Under the pieces are notes generated by a model. It saw nothing but the letters and a program-made list of their open reading frames with translations, did not search any database and was not told the DNA's origin. From the NCBI GenBank assembly GCA_041744575.1, contig JBGTKP010000024.1, positions 1 through 64,000 on the forward strand: a DNA stretch of 64,000 nucleotides. Reading direction: 5' to 3'. Below are positions 8,188 to 18,144 of this stretch, one piece after another. This DNA comes from JTS-RE37 sp041744575. Lineage in GTDB: Bacteria; Bacteroidota; Bacteroidia; Flavobacteriales; Flavobacteriaceae. The position numbers and the translations under genes are program-made. How positions within the stretch are numbered: the stretch's first letter is position 1; every line of letters starts with the position of its first letter.

Positions 8188-10938
8188 ATGTTTAAGAAAG
8201 TAGCAAAGATCGTTGGTATCGTTGTTTTGGTCATAATTGCCCTGCTTATCGCCCTGCCTTTTTTCCTGGAGGCGAAAATTGGGGATATTATCCGTAGCAA
8301 TGTCAATAACAATATAGAAGGAACGTTTGATTTTGCAGACGCAGATCTCAGTCTGATCAGTAGTTTTCCGAATGCCGAGGTAAGTCTGAGGGATATATCC
8401 CTGGTGAATTCGGCGCCTTTTGAAGGCGACACCCTCTTTCTTGGAAAAGAGGTGAGCCTGACCATGAGAATTTCGGAACTCTTTAATGGAGGAGATGAAG
8501 CGATCAGTGTTAAAAGACTTTTCGTAGATGGTGCTCATATCAATATCCTGGTTGATAAGGCAGAAAATGCCAATTATGACATCGCTAAGGAAACCACGGA
8601 AGCTGCTGGGTCTGCCGGCGAGGGGGAAGGGTTTAAGTTTGCCCTGGAGTCCTATGAGATCAGGAATTCGAAAATTTCCTATAACGACCTGGCAGCAGCA
8701 ATGAACTTGGAGGTTTCAGAAATACAACACCAGGGTAAAGGGGATCTTTCTGCTGAAAAATCGGAACTGGACACTGAAACAAATGCGCTTGTATCCTTCC
8801 GGATGGACAGTACGGATTACCTAAGCAAAAACCCTGTGAAACTGGATGCACTCATTGGGGTAGACCTGAAGGAGAACAAATACTCTTTTCTCAGGAATGA
8901 GGCGTTCGTTAATCAATTGCCACTCATCTTTGAGGGCTTTGTAAAAGTGAATGATGACAGCCAGGAAGTAGACCTTACTTTTAAGACGCCGTCCTCTGAT
9001 TTTAAGAATTTCCTGGCCGTCATCCCGGCGGAATATTCGAAGAATATAGAAAATGTTACCACCACAGGAGATTTTTCCGTACAGGGAGTCATAAAAGGCA
9101 TTGTGGATGAGGAACACATTCCCACCTTTAAGATTGCCCTCCATTCCGAAGACGCTTCCTTTAAGTATCCGGACCTCCCCAAATCCGTAACCCATATAGA
9201 CATAGATGCGGATATAGTCAATACCACCGGGATCTCAGAAGACACCTATGTTGACGTCAGAAAAGCTTCTTTCATGATCGATGAAGACCGCTTCTCGCTG
9301 GTTTCAAAGATCACGGAGCTTGCCGGAAATACGCGAGTCAGTGCCCAGCTCGTTGGCCGGATCAACCTTGCGAATCTATCCCAGGCCTATCCCATGGAAC
9401 AGGATATGGACCTGAAAGGTATCCTCAATGCGGACATCTCCACAGAATTTGACATGGCCGCAGTGGAAAATAAACAATATGAAAAAACGAAGACTTCCGG
9501 ACAGCTAGAAGTCCGCAGCTTTCAGTATAACTCCGCCGAAATGGCCCAGCCGGTCAATCTGAACGCACTTTCCATGAGCTTTAACCCACAGACCGTTACC
9601 CTTAAGGAACTACAGGGAACGACCGGTAAAACCGATTTCAGCGCCACTGGAACCCTGACCAACCTCCTTGGCTTCGTTTTCAACGATGAGGACGTCAAAG
9701 GCACCTTTGATCTGTCTTCAAATACGTTCTCACTAAATGATTTCATGGTTGCCGATAGTCCGGCTGAAAAGGAAAAGGGCAGTGGCGACAAAAAAGCCGA
9801 GGATACTGTCGTAACTGAGGAACAGCTAAAAATCCCGGCCTTTCTTGACTGTACCATCCGCGCCTCTGCTAAAGAAGTGTTGTATGATAACCTGGTGCTG
9901 ACCAATGTCGGCGGTACCCTCCGCATCCGGGACCAGAAGGCCATCTTGTCTGATATGACTTCGTCTGTTTTCGGCGGCCGGCTTGCATTTAACGGCGAAG
10001 TTTCCACAAAGGAGGCCACCCCGGTGTTTGCCATGGATCTGGGGATGGAAAATCTCAGGATCGCAGAGACCTTTAAAGCCATTGAACTCTTTGACGCTAT
10101 TGCACCGATCGCCAAGATCATAGAAGGCAAGCTCAACTCAAAGGTGAGCCTAAGCGGGAATTTAAAGGAAGATTTTACCCCGGTCCTTCAGAGCCTTTCC
10201 GGTAATCTGCTGGCCGAAATTCTGTCCCCGGATATCAATACTGAAAATTCAAAAATACTTTCACAACTGAGTGACAAACTTCAGTTTATCAAGCTGGATA
10301 ATTTAAACCTTCAGGGTTTGAAAACGGCTTTGTCCTTTGAGGATGGGATCGTAAAGGTGAAACCATTTACCCTGAATTACCAGGATATAGCCATTGACAT
10401 TGCCGGAGGGCATACTTTTGACCAGAAACTGGACTATAATGCAACCATTCAGGTGCCTGCCAAATACCTCGGAAAGGAAGTGACCAGTCTGCTGGCCAGG
10501 CTTAATGAAAACGAATTGAACGCCCTGACCATCCCTGTGACCGCTCAGATTGGCGGGAATTATACCGCGCCTGTGGTAAGCACCAACCTGACTGCGGGTG
10601 TAAAAGAACTCACTGCCAAACTTATAGATTTTGAAAAGCAGAGGCTGATCAATCAAGGGAAGGATAAAGCGAGGGACCTTATAGGTGGCATCCTTTCAGG
10701 ATCCGGTAAGACCGCCGATTCCGCACGTCAGAAAGACTCGGTAAAAGTAGGCGTAAAGGATGTACTTGGAGGAGTACTTGGTTCCGCTAACAGTAAAAAG
10801 GATACCGTGTCGGCCAAACCTGTTCCAAAAGAGGTGAAGGAGGAGCAGGCAAAGGAAAAAGCCAAATCCATCCTTGGGGGCCTGCTCGGCAAAAAGAAAC
10901 AGGATACGGTAAAAGCCAAAAAGGATTCTGTCAACTAA
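8188..10938 (+). CDS. AsmA-family large periplasmic/membrane-anchored protein
   Basis: A 916-residue protein with an N-terminal membrane anchor (about residues 5-28, hydrophobic IVGIVVLVIIALLIALPFFL) followed by a long beta-rich periplasmic body of the AsmA type. AsmA-like proteins are thought to help move lipids between membranes. The last 90 residues are lysine-rich and low in complexity, with two similar copies of a Gly-Gly-Xaa-Leu-Gly segment (VLGGVLGS and ILGGLLGK). A reasonable ribosome-binding sequence (AAAGGAG) precedes the ATG. Its stop codon overlaps that of the convergent DUF2797 gene by four bases, leaving no room for a terminator between them. Confidence 0.88.
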   Translation: MFKKVAKIVGIVVLVIIALLIALPFFLEAKIGDIIRSNVNNNIEGTFDFADADLSLISSFPNAEVSLRDISLVNSAPFEGDTLFLGKEVSLTMRISELFNGGDEAISVKRLFVDGAHINILVDKAENANYDIAKETTEAAGSAGEGEGFKFALESYEIRNSKISYNDLAAAMNLEVSEIQHQGKGDLSAEKSELDTETNALVSFRMDSTDYLSKNPVKLDALIGVDLKENKYSFLRNEAFVNQLPLIFEGFVKVNDDSQEVDLTFKTPSSDFKNFLAVIPAEYSKNIENVTTTGDFSVQGVIKGIVDEEHIPTFKIALHSEDASFKYPDLPKSVTHIDIDADIVNTTGISEDTYVDVRKASFMIDEDRFSLVSKITELAGNTRVSAQLVGRINLANLSQAYPMEQDMDLKGILNADISTEFDMAAVENKQYEKTKTSGQLEVRSFQYNSAEMAQPVNLNALSMSFNPQTVTLKELQGTTGKTDFSATGTLTNLLGFVFNDEDVKGTFDLSSNTFSLNDFMVADSPAEKEKGSGDKKAEDTVVTEEQLKIPAFLDCTIRASAKEVLYDNLVLTNVGGTLRIRDQKAILSDMTSSVFGGRLAFNGEVSTKEATPVFAMDLGMENLRIAETFKAIELFDAIAPIAKIIEGKLNSKVSLSGNLKEDFTPVLQSLSGNLLAEILSPDINTENSKILSQLSDKLQFIKLDNLNLQGLKTALSFEDGIVKVKPFTLNYQDIAIDIAGGHTFDQKLDYNATIQVPAKYLGKEVTSLLARLNENELNALTIPVTAQIGGNYTAPVVSTNLTAGVKELTAKLIDFEKQRLINQGKDKARDLIGGILSGSGKTADSARQKDSVKVGVKDVLGGVLGSANSKKDTVSAKPVPKEVKEEQAKEKAKSILGGLLGKKKQDTVKAKKDSVN

Positions 10939-11729
10939 GAGATCCGGAGGGAAACGTAGTACCCTTCGCTGCCCCGGATATTAAAGACGGTTCCGTCTTC
11001 AAAAATAAGATATTGTCCCTTTATACCTATAAGCTTCCCGCTATAGCAGGGGGTTTTATTGAGACTCAGGCTTTTGACTTTTTCCGGGTAACTCAGAACC
11101 GGGAATTGTAAATGGATTTCCTGTGCCGGATCCATATAATAGGCGGAAGTCTCCCCCGGTATCAGCGGGCGAAGGATGCTTCGCCAGGCAACCAGATCCT
11201 CATCAGTTATTGTATTGGTAAGCATTCTCCGCCAATTGGTCTTGTCACTAACCCTGGCTTTTAAAGCAATTTCCGTAATTCCGGCCAGGTAACGATTCGG
11301 AACCTCAATGACTTCAATGGCTTCATGCGCACCCTGATCGATCCACCGGGTCGGAAGTTGAGATTTTCTGGTGACTCCCACTTTTATATTGCTGGAATTC
11401 GCGAGATAAACGACATGGGGTTGTAACTGTACTTTTTTTTCGTAAGAGAGATCCCGGTGCTCCTGATCCAGATGGGCAGTGCTCAGTTCCGGTCTCAGGA
11501 TCCAGTCCCCCGCTTCCGGGATTTCAAAAAAACAGGTTCGGCAGAAACCCTGCCTGTAGACAGGACGGTTTTGAGAACAATTGAGACACTGGAACTTTAT
11601 AAATGCGATTTCCAGTTGCTGATCTAAAACCTGATTCACATTTAAAAAATCTCCTTCAAATACAAGATAATATTGAATGGGCCGTCCAATTTCGGTCCGC
11701 ATTTTTTGTAAAACGCCCTCGTAGTGCAT
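10935..11729 (-). CDS. DUF2797 domain protein
   Basis: A 264-residue protein of the DUF2797 family, with no established function. The central region contains four cysteines in two CxxC pairs (CLNCSQN and CRTC) likely to bind zinc. A following segment, VYLANSSNIKVGVTRKSQ then PTRWIDQGA, resembles the sequence logic of GIY-YIG domains, though I cannot show that it is a nuclease. The gene is convergent with the AsmA gene and divergent from the GH3 gene. A near-consensus -7 box (TATCTTTA on the minus strand, 11792-11799) lies upstream. Confidence 0.85.
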   Translation of the reverse strand: MHYEGVLQKMRTEIGRPIQYYLVFEGDFLNVNQVLDQQLEIAFIKFQCLNCSQNRPVYRQGFCRTCFFEIPEAGDWILRPELSTAHLDQEHRDLSYEKKVQLQPHVVYLANSSNIKVGVTRKSQLPTRWIDQGAHEAIEVIEVPNRYLAGITEIALKARVSDKTNWRRMLTNTITDEDLVAWRSILRPLIPGETSAYYMDPAQEIHLQFPVLSYPEKVKSLSLNKTPCYSGKLIGIKGQYLIFEDGTVFNIRGSEGYYVSLRIS

Positions 11730-11805
11730 CTGGATGAATTAGTCAGAAATGTGCTTGAATATGCTAACTTTAAAAGCTACATTTAGCATCGTAAAGATAC
11801 CTAAA

Positions 11806-13320
11806 ATGCCGATTCCGTTATTCAATTCGATCGCTTCGTGGTTGCTGAAGAAACGCTATCACCAGATAGAACTTTTCATTAAGTATCCGGATGAGGTGCA
11901 GCAGGAGGTCATGAGGCAATTGTTGGATATTGCTGAAGATACAGAAGTCGGAAGAACCTATGATTTTGATACCATAAATTCATACCAGACCTTTAGAGAT
12001 CGTCTGCCAGTCCTGTCCTACGAAGAAACCGAACCCATGATAGAGAGGACAAGGCGCGGGGAGCAGAATATATTCTGGCCGACGGCCATCAAGTGGTTTG
12101 CCAAAAGCAGTGGAACCACAAATGCCAAAAGTAAGTTTATTCCTGTAAGTGCAGAAGCCCTGGAGGATTGTCACTATAAATCCGGGAAGGATCTTCTATG
12201 TCTGTATCTCAACAATAACGAAAACTCACAGTTGTTTACGGGCAAGAGCCTCAGGCTTGGGGGAAGCAAAGAACTGTATGAGGACAATGGCAGTTTTTTC
12301 GGGGATCTTTCGGCCATCCTGATTGACAATATGCCTTTTTGGGCGGAGCTCAGCAGCACCCCGAGCAACAAGGTTTCGCTGATGAGTCAGTGGGAGGCAA
12401 AAATGGGAGCCATCATAAAGGAAAGTATTCAGGAGAACGTGACGAGCCTCGCGGGTGTGCCTTCCTGGATGCTTGTACTGTTGAATAATGTTCTCGAGGA
12501 AACCGGACAGAAAAACCTGTTTCAGATATGGGAAAACCTCGAAGTTTATTTCCATGGGGGGGTCAGCTTTAATCCCTACCGCGAACAATTTTTTAAACTC
12601 CTTCCCCATAAGAATTTTAAATATTATGAGATATACAACGCCTCTGAGGGCTTTTTTGCCATACAGGACAGAAATAACGCGGAGGACCTGCTGCTGATGC
12701 TTGACTACGGTATTTTCTATGAGTTTATCCCGATGGATACGTATGGCACCACTGAACAGACCGTCCTGCCACTCTGGGAGGTTCAGAGCGGAAAGAACTA
12801 TGCCATAGTAATAACCACCAACGCCGGATTGTGGCGATACAAGATAGGGGATACGGTCCGCTTTACTTCAACAAATCCGTACAGGATCAAGATCACCGGA
12901 AGGACAAAACATTTTATCAATGTTTTCGGAGAAGAACTCATCATTGAAAATACAGAAGATGCCCTTAAAAACATATCGCTCCAAACCGGAGTAGAGATTA
13001 AGGAATATACGGTCGCCCCCGTGTTTATGAGTGGTAAGGAAAAAGGGGCTCACGAATGGATCATAGAATTCAGGAAGGCTCCGGAAACTATCGATTTGTT
13101 CACCAAGGCCCTGGACGAGACCCTGAAATCACTCAATTCGGATTATGAGGCAAAACGTTATAAGGACATGACCCTGCGTATGCCCAAGATCCATATTGCA
13201 AGAGAAAACCTTTTTTACGACTGGCTCAAATCTAAGGATAAATTAGGAGGACAGCATAAAATACCGCGTCTCTCCAACGAGCGGGAATACCTGGAGGAAC
13301 TATTACAAATGAATAAATAG
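11806..13320 (+). CDS. GH3 auxin-responsive promoter family protein (acyl-adenylating amido synthetase fold)
   Basis: A 504-residue protein of the GH3 family, part of the ANL adenylating enzymes. The AMP/acyl-binding signature is FAKSSGTTNAKSKFIPVS at about residues 100-117, followed by the acyl-binding region and a C-terminal lid (KITGRTKHFINVFGEE). In plants GH3 enzymes join amino acids to auxin or jasmonate. Bacterial substrates are unknown and none is suggested by the neighbours. The frame extends 19 codons upstream, but MPIPLFNSIASWLLKKR is the usual start in related proteins, so I place it there. Confidence 0.87.
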   Translation: MPIPLFNSIASWLLKKRYHQIELFIKYPDEVQQEVMRQLLDIAEDTEVGRTYDFDTINSYQTFRDRLPVLSYEETEPMIERTRRGEQNIFWPTAIKWFAKSSGTTNAKSKFIPVSAEALEDCHYKSGKDLLCLYLNNNENSQLFTGKSLRLGGSKELYEDNGSFFGDLSAILIDNMPFWAELSSTPSNKVSLMSQWEAKMGAIIKESIQENVTSLAGVPSWMLVLLNNVLEETGQKNLFQIWENLEVYFHGGVSFNPYREQFFKLLPHKNFKYYEIYNASEGFFAIQDRNNAEDLLLMLDYGIFYEFIPMDTYGTTEQTVLPLWEVQSGKNYAIVITTNAGLWRYKIGDTVRFTSTNPYRIKITGRTKHFINVFGEELIIENTEDALKNISLQTGVEIKEYTVAPVFMSGKEKGAHEWIIEFRKAPETIDLFTKALDETLKSLNSDYEAKRYKDMTLRMPKIHIARENLFYDWLKSKDKLGGQHKIPRLSNEREYLEELLQMNK

Positions 13321-13543
13321 CTTGTCCGGAGAAGGCTTTCACAAAAGAATCCCCCCGCAGGATCAGGGGGGTGGCACTACCTCGAAATAGCCTGACATTT
13401 TATCACCCCGCCCTCTGATTTCCGTTCAAATCCGGAATACATCGGAGAATTATTCCCTATGAACAAATAAATATTGAAATTGAACGTTTAATTCGCAACT
13501 TGCCAGCCATAACTTAACCATCAATTTTCAAAATTCATTCTTT

Positions 13544-14089
13544 ATGGCAGAACGTTTGGTTGTATTATCGGATTTGTGGGGTTCTAAGAAAGGACTTTGG
13601 ATTACTTCCTACCTGGGTTATTTACAACAATATTATGACATCGTTTACTATGACTGCCAGCAATTGGCAGGCATTGATGTGGTAGTGCATACAACGGAGA
13701 ACCTAAAGAAGGCTTTTTCAGATGGCGGTCTTGATACGGCAGTGGCCCACATTCTTAAGAAAGAAACCACCCCCAGTCATTATCTCACCTTTTGCGCGGG
13801 AGGGACCATCGCATGGAATGCAGCGCTCAGGGGCCTGCCGGTAAAATCTCTGTATGCAGTGTCATCTCTTCAGTTACATTTGGAGAAAACCAGACCCGAG
13901 CTGCCAATAAGTTTATTGTACGGGGAAAACGATCAGAATAAACCAAGTCAGGACTGGTCGGTGTATCTGGACGTACCCATGGAGATCGTTCCAAACTTCG
14001 GACCTACTCTTTACACAGATGAGAAAATCATCAAAAAAATATGTATGGATTTACTGCAGACCCTGCTTAAAAAACAATTCCAGGATTAG
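13544..14089 (+). CDS. Degenerate alpha/beta-hydrolase-like protein, function unknown
   Basis: A 181-residue soluble protein. The strand-turn-helix at TFCAGGTIAWN looks like an alpha/beta-hydrolase nucleophile elbow with cysteine in place of serine. SLLYGENDQNKPSQDW resembles the acid-residue strand (GxxD). I see no histidine where the catalytic His should follow near the C-terminus (NFGPTLYTDEK), so catalysis is doubtful. It is convergent with clpX, with 1 base between the stops. The 223 bases before it contain a C6/G6 hairpin (13351-13371) without a T-run. Confidence 0.6.
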   Translation: MAERLVVLSDLWGSKKGLWITSYLGYLQQYYDIVYYDCQQLAGIDVVVHTTENLKKAFSDGGLDTAVAHILKKETTPSHYLTFCAGGTIAWNAALRGLPVKSLYAVSSLQLHLEKTRPELPISLLYGENDQNKPSQDWSVYLDVPMEIVPNFGPTLYTDEKIIKKICMDLLQTLLKKQFQD

Positions 14090-14090
14090 A

Positions 14091-15326
14091 TCAGGAGACA
14101 GCCTTTAGTTTTTTGATAGTTTCATAGGCCAGCTTCCCTTCTGCATAAGGCTTGGTCACCTTGAATTCCTTGTCTCCCGAACTGGGCAACTCGAACATGG
14201 CGTCTGTAAAAATCGCTTCGCACAGGGAACGGAGACCCCGGGCACCCAATTTGTATTCGATGGCCCTGTCCACCAGATAATCCAGGGCTTGTTCCGTGAT
14301 CGTAAAGGTGATCCCGTCCATTGCAAATAATTTCTCATATTGCTTGATAATCGCATTCTTGGGTTCTGTCAGGATCGCGCGAAGGGTCTTCTTATCAAGG
14401 GGATTCATATGTGTAAGGACCGGTAGCCTGCCGATGATTTCAGGGATGAGGCCGAATTCCTTAAGATCTTTTGGAATGATATACTGTAATACGTTGGTAT
14501 TGTCCAGTGAATCTTCAATTTTCGATGCGCTGTATCCGATGGCCTGCATGTTCAGGCGTCTGGTAATGATACGCTCAATCCCATCAAAAGCCCCTCCAGC
14601 TATAAAGAGGATATTTTCCGTATTTACTTCAATAAATTTTTGATCCGGATGCTTCCTGCCACCTTTGGGTGGCACATTCACCATCGTTCCTTCCAGCAGC
14701 TTTAAAAGGCCTTGCTGAACCCCTTCCCCTGATACATCGCGGGTAATGGACGGATTATCACTCTTCCGGGCAATCTTGTCAATTTCATCAATAAAAACAA
14801 TCCCCATTTCTGCCTTTTCCAGATTATAATCAGCAGCCTGTAGTAACCGTGTCAGGATACTTTCGACATCTTCACCAACATATCCGGCTTCTGTCAGCAC
14901 CGTAGCATCCACTATGGCCAGGGGCACGTTCAACATCCTTGAAATCGTTTTCGCCATGAGGGTTTTACCGGTACCGGTCTGTCCGACCATGACAATATTG
15001 CTCTTCTGGATTTCCACGTCGTCTTCCTTGGAACTGGGTTGTAAAAGCCGCTTGTAATGATTGTAAACCGCTACGGATAACACTTTTTTGGTTCGTTCCT
15101 GGCCTATGACATAAGTGTCCAGAAAGCCTTTAATTTCAAGAGGTTTTTTAATTATAAGCTCTGAAGACAGGTCATCATTCTTGGATTGCCGTGATTCCTC
15201 GGCAACAATGCCATGAGCCTGTTCAATGCATCTGTCGCATATATGGGCATCAAGCCCGGCGATCAAAAGATTGGTTTCGGGCTTTTTCCTTCCACAAAAT
15301 GAACATTCCAAATTTTCCTTAGCCAT
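14091..15326 (-). CDS. clpX: ATP-dependent Clp protease ATP-binding subunit ClpX
   Basis: A hexameric AAA+ unfoldase that recognises tagged proteins and feeds them to ClpP. The 411-residue chain has an N-terminal zinc-binding domain (CSFCGRKK then HICDRC), Walker A GQTGTGKT, Walker B VFIDEIDKIA, a pore-loop region and sensor-2 GARGLRS. An in-frame TTG three codons upstream is rejected because it lies inside the GGAGG ribosome-binding sequence that precedes the ATG. It lies about 95 bases downstream of clpP on the same strand, the usual pairing. Confidence 0.97.
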   Translation of the reverse strand: MAKENLECSFCGRKKPETNLLIAGLDAHICDRCIEQAHGIVAEESRQSKNDDLSSELIIKKPLEIKGFLDTYVIGQERTKKVLSVAVYNHYKRLLQPSSKEDDVEIQKSNIVMVGQTGTGKTLMAKTISRMLNVPLAIVDATVLTEAGYVGEDVESILTRLLQAADYNLEKAEMGIVFIDEIDKIARKSDNPSITRDVSGEGVQQGLLKLLEGTMVNVPPKGGRKHPDQKFIEVNTENILFIAGGAFDGIERIITRRLNMQAIGYSASKIEDSLDNTNVLQYIIPKDLKEFGLIPEIIGRLPVLTHMNPLDKKTLRAILTEPKNAIIKQYEKLFAMDGITFTITEQALDYLVDRAIEYKLGARGLRSLCEAIFTDAMFELPSSGDKEFKVTKPYAEGKLAYETIKKLKAVS

Positions 15327-15420
15327 AACCTCCAATACCTATCATTCAATAACGAAACAATTCGTGTTTTGGTTTATTTTCCGCATTGCAAAGGTTGGAA
15401 TTTCTTACAATGGGTACGCA

Positions 15421-16101
15421 TTAGTCCTTATCCCTTTCCAGGATCTCATCTATCATGCCATAATCCCTGGCTTCCTTGGCTTTCATCCAGTAATCCCTGT
15501 CACTGTCTTCATACACCTGATCAAATTTCTTGCCGGAATGTTTTGCAATGATATGATATAATTCATCTTTTATCTTGAGGATCTCCCGCGCCGCGATCTC
15601 TATATCACTGGCCTGACCCTGGGCACCTGACATCGGTTGATGGATCATCACCCGGCAATGGGTAAGTCCACTTCGTTTGCCTTTCTCCCCGGCACAAAGC
15701 AGAACCGCCGCCATAGATGCAGCCATCCCTGTACAGATGGTCGCCACATCGGGCTTAATGAACTGCATGGTATCGTAAATTCCCAGACCAGCGTACACAC
15801 TGCCACCGGGAGAATTGATGTAAATCTGTATATCCTTGGAAGAATCTGCACTGGCAAGGAAAAGCAACTGCGCCTGTACGATATTAGCCACCTGATCACT
15901 GATTCCGGTACCTAAAAAGATAATCCTGTCCATCATCAACCTGGAAAAGACATCCATGGCAATGGCGTTTAGCTGCCTTTCCTCAATAATGTTGGGGGTC
16001 ATTCCAACGGGATACATGCTGCCTAAGATCTGCTCATAATACATACTGCTGATGCCCTGATCCTTAAGCGCGAAATCTTTGAACTCTTTTGCGTAATCCA
16101 T
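15421..16101 (-). CDS. clpP: ATP-dependent Clp protease proteolytic subunit ClpP
   Basis: The serine peptidase barrel partner of ClpX. The 226-residue length is typical for Bacteroidota ClpP, which has a longer N-terminus. The nucleophile lies in TGMAASMAAVLL, the catalytic histidine in MIHQPMSG, and the aspartate in the DRDYWM region. YINSPGGSVYAGLGIYD forms the oxyanion-side loop. It sits between tig and clpX, in the conserved tig-clpP-clpX order, but a strong terminator separates it from tig. Confidence 0.97.
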   Translation of the reverse strand: MDYAKEFKDFALKDQGISSMYYEQILGSMYPVGMTPNIIEERQLNAIAMDVFSRLMMDRIIFLGTGISDQVANIVQAQLLFLASADSSKDIQIYINSPGGSVYAGLGIYDTMQFIKPDVATICTGMAASMAAVLLCAGEKGKRSGLTHCRVMIHQPMSGAQGQASDIEIAAREILKIKDELYHIIAKHSGKKFDQVYEDSDRDYWMKAKEARDYGMIDEILERDKD

Positions 16102-16124
16102 AGGCTTATTTCCTGAATTTAAGT

Positions 16125-16160
16125 CAAAAAAAACGTGCCGAAAAAGAAGTTTTCGGCACG
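16125..16160 (-). terminator. terminator between tig and clpP
   Basis: CGTGCCGAAAA pairs perfectly with TTTTCGGCACG (16134-16160). The minus-strand transcript continues into a run of seven or more T. It follows tig, so clpP is probably driven by its own promoter; a near-consensus TATCTTTA box overlaps the hairpin side at 16162-16169 on the minus strand. Confidence 0.85.
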
Positions 16161-16187
16161 GTAAAGATACTTATTTTATTTGTGAAA

Positions 16188-17510
16188 TTATCCGTATGCC
16201 TCTTTCACGAAGTTTTCGTAGGTGACCTCTTTTGTCTGGAGGTTGGCCTTTTCTTTATAGAGGCTGATCAATTTCTGACTCATCAACTGTTCCGACAATC
16301 TTTTGACCTCATCCTTGTTGCTCATGATCCGCATGGCAATGGCGTCCAGCTCCTCTTCGGCAGGATGCAGCTGTCCGTACTGAGCCATTTGTGACCTGAT
16401 AAAGTTCTTTGCAAAATCCTTCAATTCGTCAAACTGGATTTCGAGCTGGTTGTCCTTCATAATTTTGCCCTCAATCAACTGGTAACGAAGGCCTTTTTCA
16501 GACTTTTCGTATTCGTCATTCGCTTCTTCAAACGTCAGTGGGTTCTCCCCGGTCATCTGTATCCATTTCTTAAGAAAGGCCGCGGGAAGCTCAAATTTAA
16601 TGCTTTCTATGAGGCTTTCCGTAACATCATTGAGCAACTGCTGATCTGCCTGTTGTTCAAACTGACGCTCTGAATCGGTCTTCATCCGCTGCTTGAGTTC
16701 CTCTTCAGAATGAATCTGATCTTTCCCAAAGAGTTTGTCAAATAACTCCTGATCCAGGGCTGCCGGTTCCCGCTGATTGATCTCTTCGATATTAAAGTTG
16801 ATCGGGGTATCTAACCCGGCCGCCTTTTCCCTGGTAATCCCCAAGGCACTTGAAAGCAGATATTCTTCCGTAAACAGATCCACCGTATTTAAGGCAACGG
16901 TGTCACCGGCTTTTTTGCCTAACAAGGCTTCCAGGGCCTCTTGGTTCTTAATTTTATCGGTCTCCATCGTGGTTTTATGGTCAATACCTTCCTTTTCATT
17001 GCGGAAGACCCCGGTCAGCTCGTCCCCTTTGTCCACGGAGGCTTTGCTCAACATTTTGCCATACTGTTTCCGGATCCGCTCCACCTGCTCTTCTATCATT
17101 TTCGGGTCTGCGACTATTTTGAAGTAGGTAATGGATTTCTTTGTTTTTAAAGGGACCTCAAAATCCGGTGCAAGCCCGAGTTCGAATTCAAATGCCAGTT
17201 CTTCGGCATCCCAGTTAAAATTGTCTTGTTGTTTGGGCAAGGGATTGCCGAGCACATCCAGCTTTTCCTCTGTGAGGTATTTGTTCAGGTTATCCTGCAG
17301 TAATTTATTGACTTCATCCACCAATACAGCCTTGCCGTATTGCTTCTTTATAAGACCCAGCGGCACCTGTCCCTTCCTGAATCCGGGAATATTTGCCTGC
17401 TTTCTGTAGTCATTCAGGATTTTGGAAACTTTGTCCTCGTAATCTTCCTTGGTGATGGCCACCTTTACAACGGCGTTGAGGTTGTCAATCTGCTCTTTGG
17501 TAATATTCAT
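16188..17510 (-). CDS. tig: Trigger factor, ribosome-associated chaperone
   Basis: Binds nascent chains at the ribosome exit. The 440-residue protein has the N-terminal ribosome-binding domain, recognisable by the segment RKQANIPGFRKGQVPLGLI (about residues 32-50) near the ribosome-contact loop. A divergent PPIase region follows (about 155-240), with weak identity to classical trigger factor FKBP domains, as is common in Bacteroidota. The C-terminal helical chaperone arms fill the rest. It lies upstream of clpP and clpX on the same strand, the conserved order. Confidence 0.93.
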   Translation of the reverse strand: MNITKEQIDNLNAVVKVAITKEDYEDKVSKILNDYRKQANIPGFRKGQVPLGLIKKQYGKAVLVDEVNKLLQDNLNKYLTEEKLDVLGNPLPKQQDNFNWDAEELAFEFELGLAPDFEVPLKTKKSITYFKIVADPKMIEEQVERIRKQYGKMLSKASVDKGDELTGVFRNEKEGIDHKTTMETDKIKNQEALEALLGKKAGDTVALNTVDLFTEEYLLSSALGITREKAAGLDTPINFNIEEINQREPAALDQELFDKLFGKDQIHSEEELKQRMKTDSERQFEQQADQQLLNDVTESLIESIKFELPAAFLKKWIQMTGENPLTFEEANDEYEKSEKGLRYQLIEGKIMKDNQLEIQFDELKDFAKNFIRSQMAQYGQLHPAEEELDAIAMRIMSNKDEVKRLSEQLMSQKLISLYKEKANLQTKEVTYENFVKEAYG

Positions 17511-17693
17511 CTATTCTGGTTTAAATTCAATCCACCCATAAAGGTGGAACAGCCGGGATAATATTCCTGATACCGCATCCCGCTATCTGTAATCCGGCAC
17601 TGCTGAAACGGGATCAAACCCGAATCTTCCCGGGGAAGGCAAAAATAATATAATTTAAGAAGCTCGCCAACTTTTTAACCCCGGCTATACCCT

Positions 17694-18050
17694 TTACTTC
17701 TTTATGGCCTCCTTCTCTTTCAAAAATGAAAATAGTACGGCCTGCACCACGGAGAGCAGCAGGCTGAACAACAGGGCCCACAAGAGGCCACTCACTTCGA
17801 AACCATCTATCATACGGTCTGCCAGTAATAGGATTAAAGCGTTTATTATCAATAAGAACAAACCGAGGGTAAGGATCGTTACAGGCAGTGTCAGGAGGAT
17901 CAGGATGGGCCTGACGATCAAATTCAACAAGCTGATTACAACCGCCACGATGATGGCTGTAACAAAGTCGGAAACACTGATTCCCGGAAGTATATTGGCC
18001 AGCAGGAGAACGGCCAGTGCGCTCAGAAGGGTACGTATGATGAGATTCAC
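17694..18050 (-). CDS. Small four-helix membrane protein, PF04020-type 'phage holin' family
   Basis: A 118-residue, almost entirely hydrophobic protein with four predicted membrane helices and a short basic C-terminal tail (FLKEKEAIKK). The start MNLIIRTLLSALAVLLLANILPG and the internal NLIVRPILILLTLPVTI are hallmarks of the family named after mycobacterial phage holins. In chromosomes without a prophage, as here, the holin name is probably only historical and the function is unknown. The start codon is GTG. No phage genes are nearby. Confidence 0.8.
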   Translation of the reverse strand: MNLIIRTLLSALAVLLLANILPGISVSDFVTAIIVAVVISLLNLIVRPILILLTLPVTILTLGLFLLIINALILLLADRMIDGFEVSGLLWALLFSLLLSVVQAVLFSFLKEKEAIKK

Positions 18051-18144
18051 GAATTGAAATTTATCTCAGGAACTATTCCATGGTTACAAAATTATCAAAA
18101 AATTCCGGTCCGAAATGTGAAGAAGTGGATATTCCGGGATGCGC

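Noticed and set aside
13351..13371. CCCCCC/GGGGGG hairpin as a terminator after the GH3-like gene
   Set aside because: The stem lacks a T-run on either strand and could be a short GC-rich repeat; not listed as a terminator.
17694..18050. Evidence of a prophage from the holin-like annotation
   Set aside because: No other phage genes are nearby; the family is widespread in bacterial chromosomes and the name is historical.
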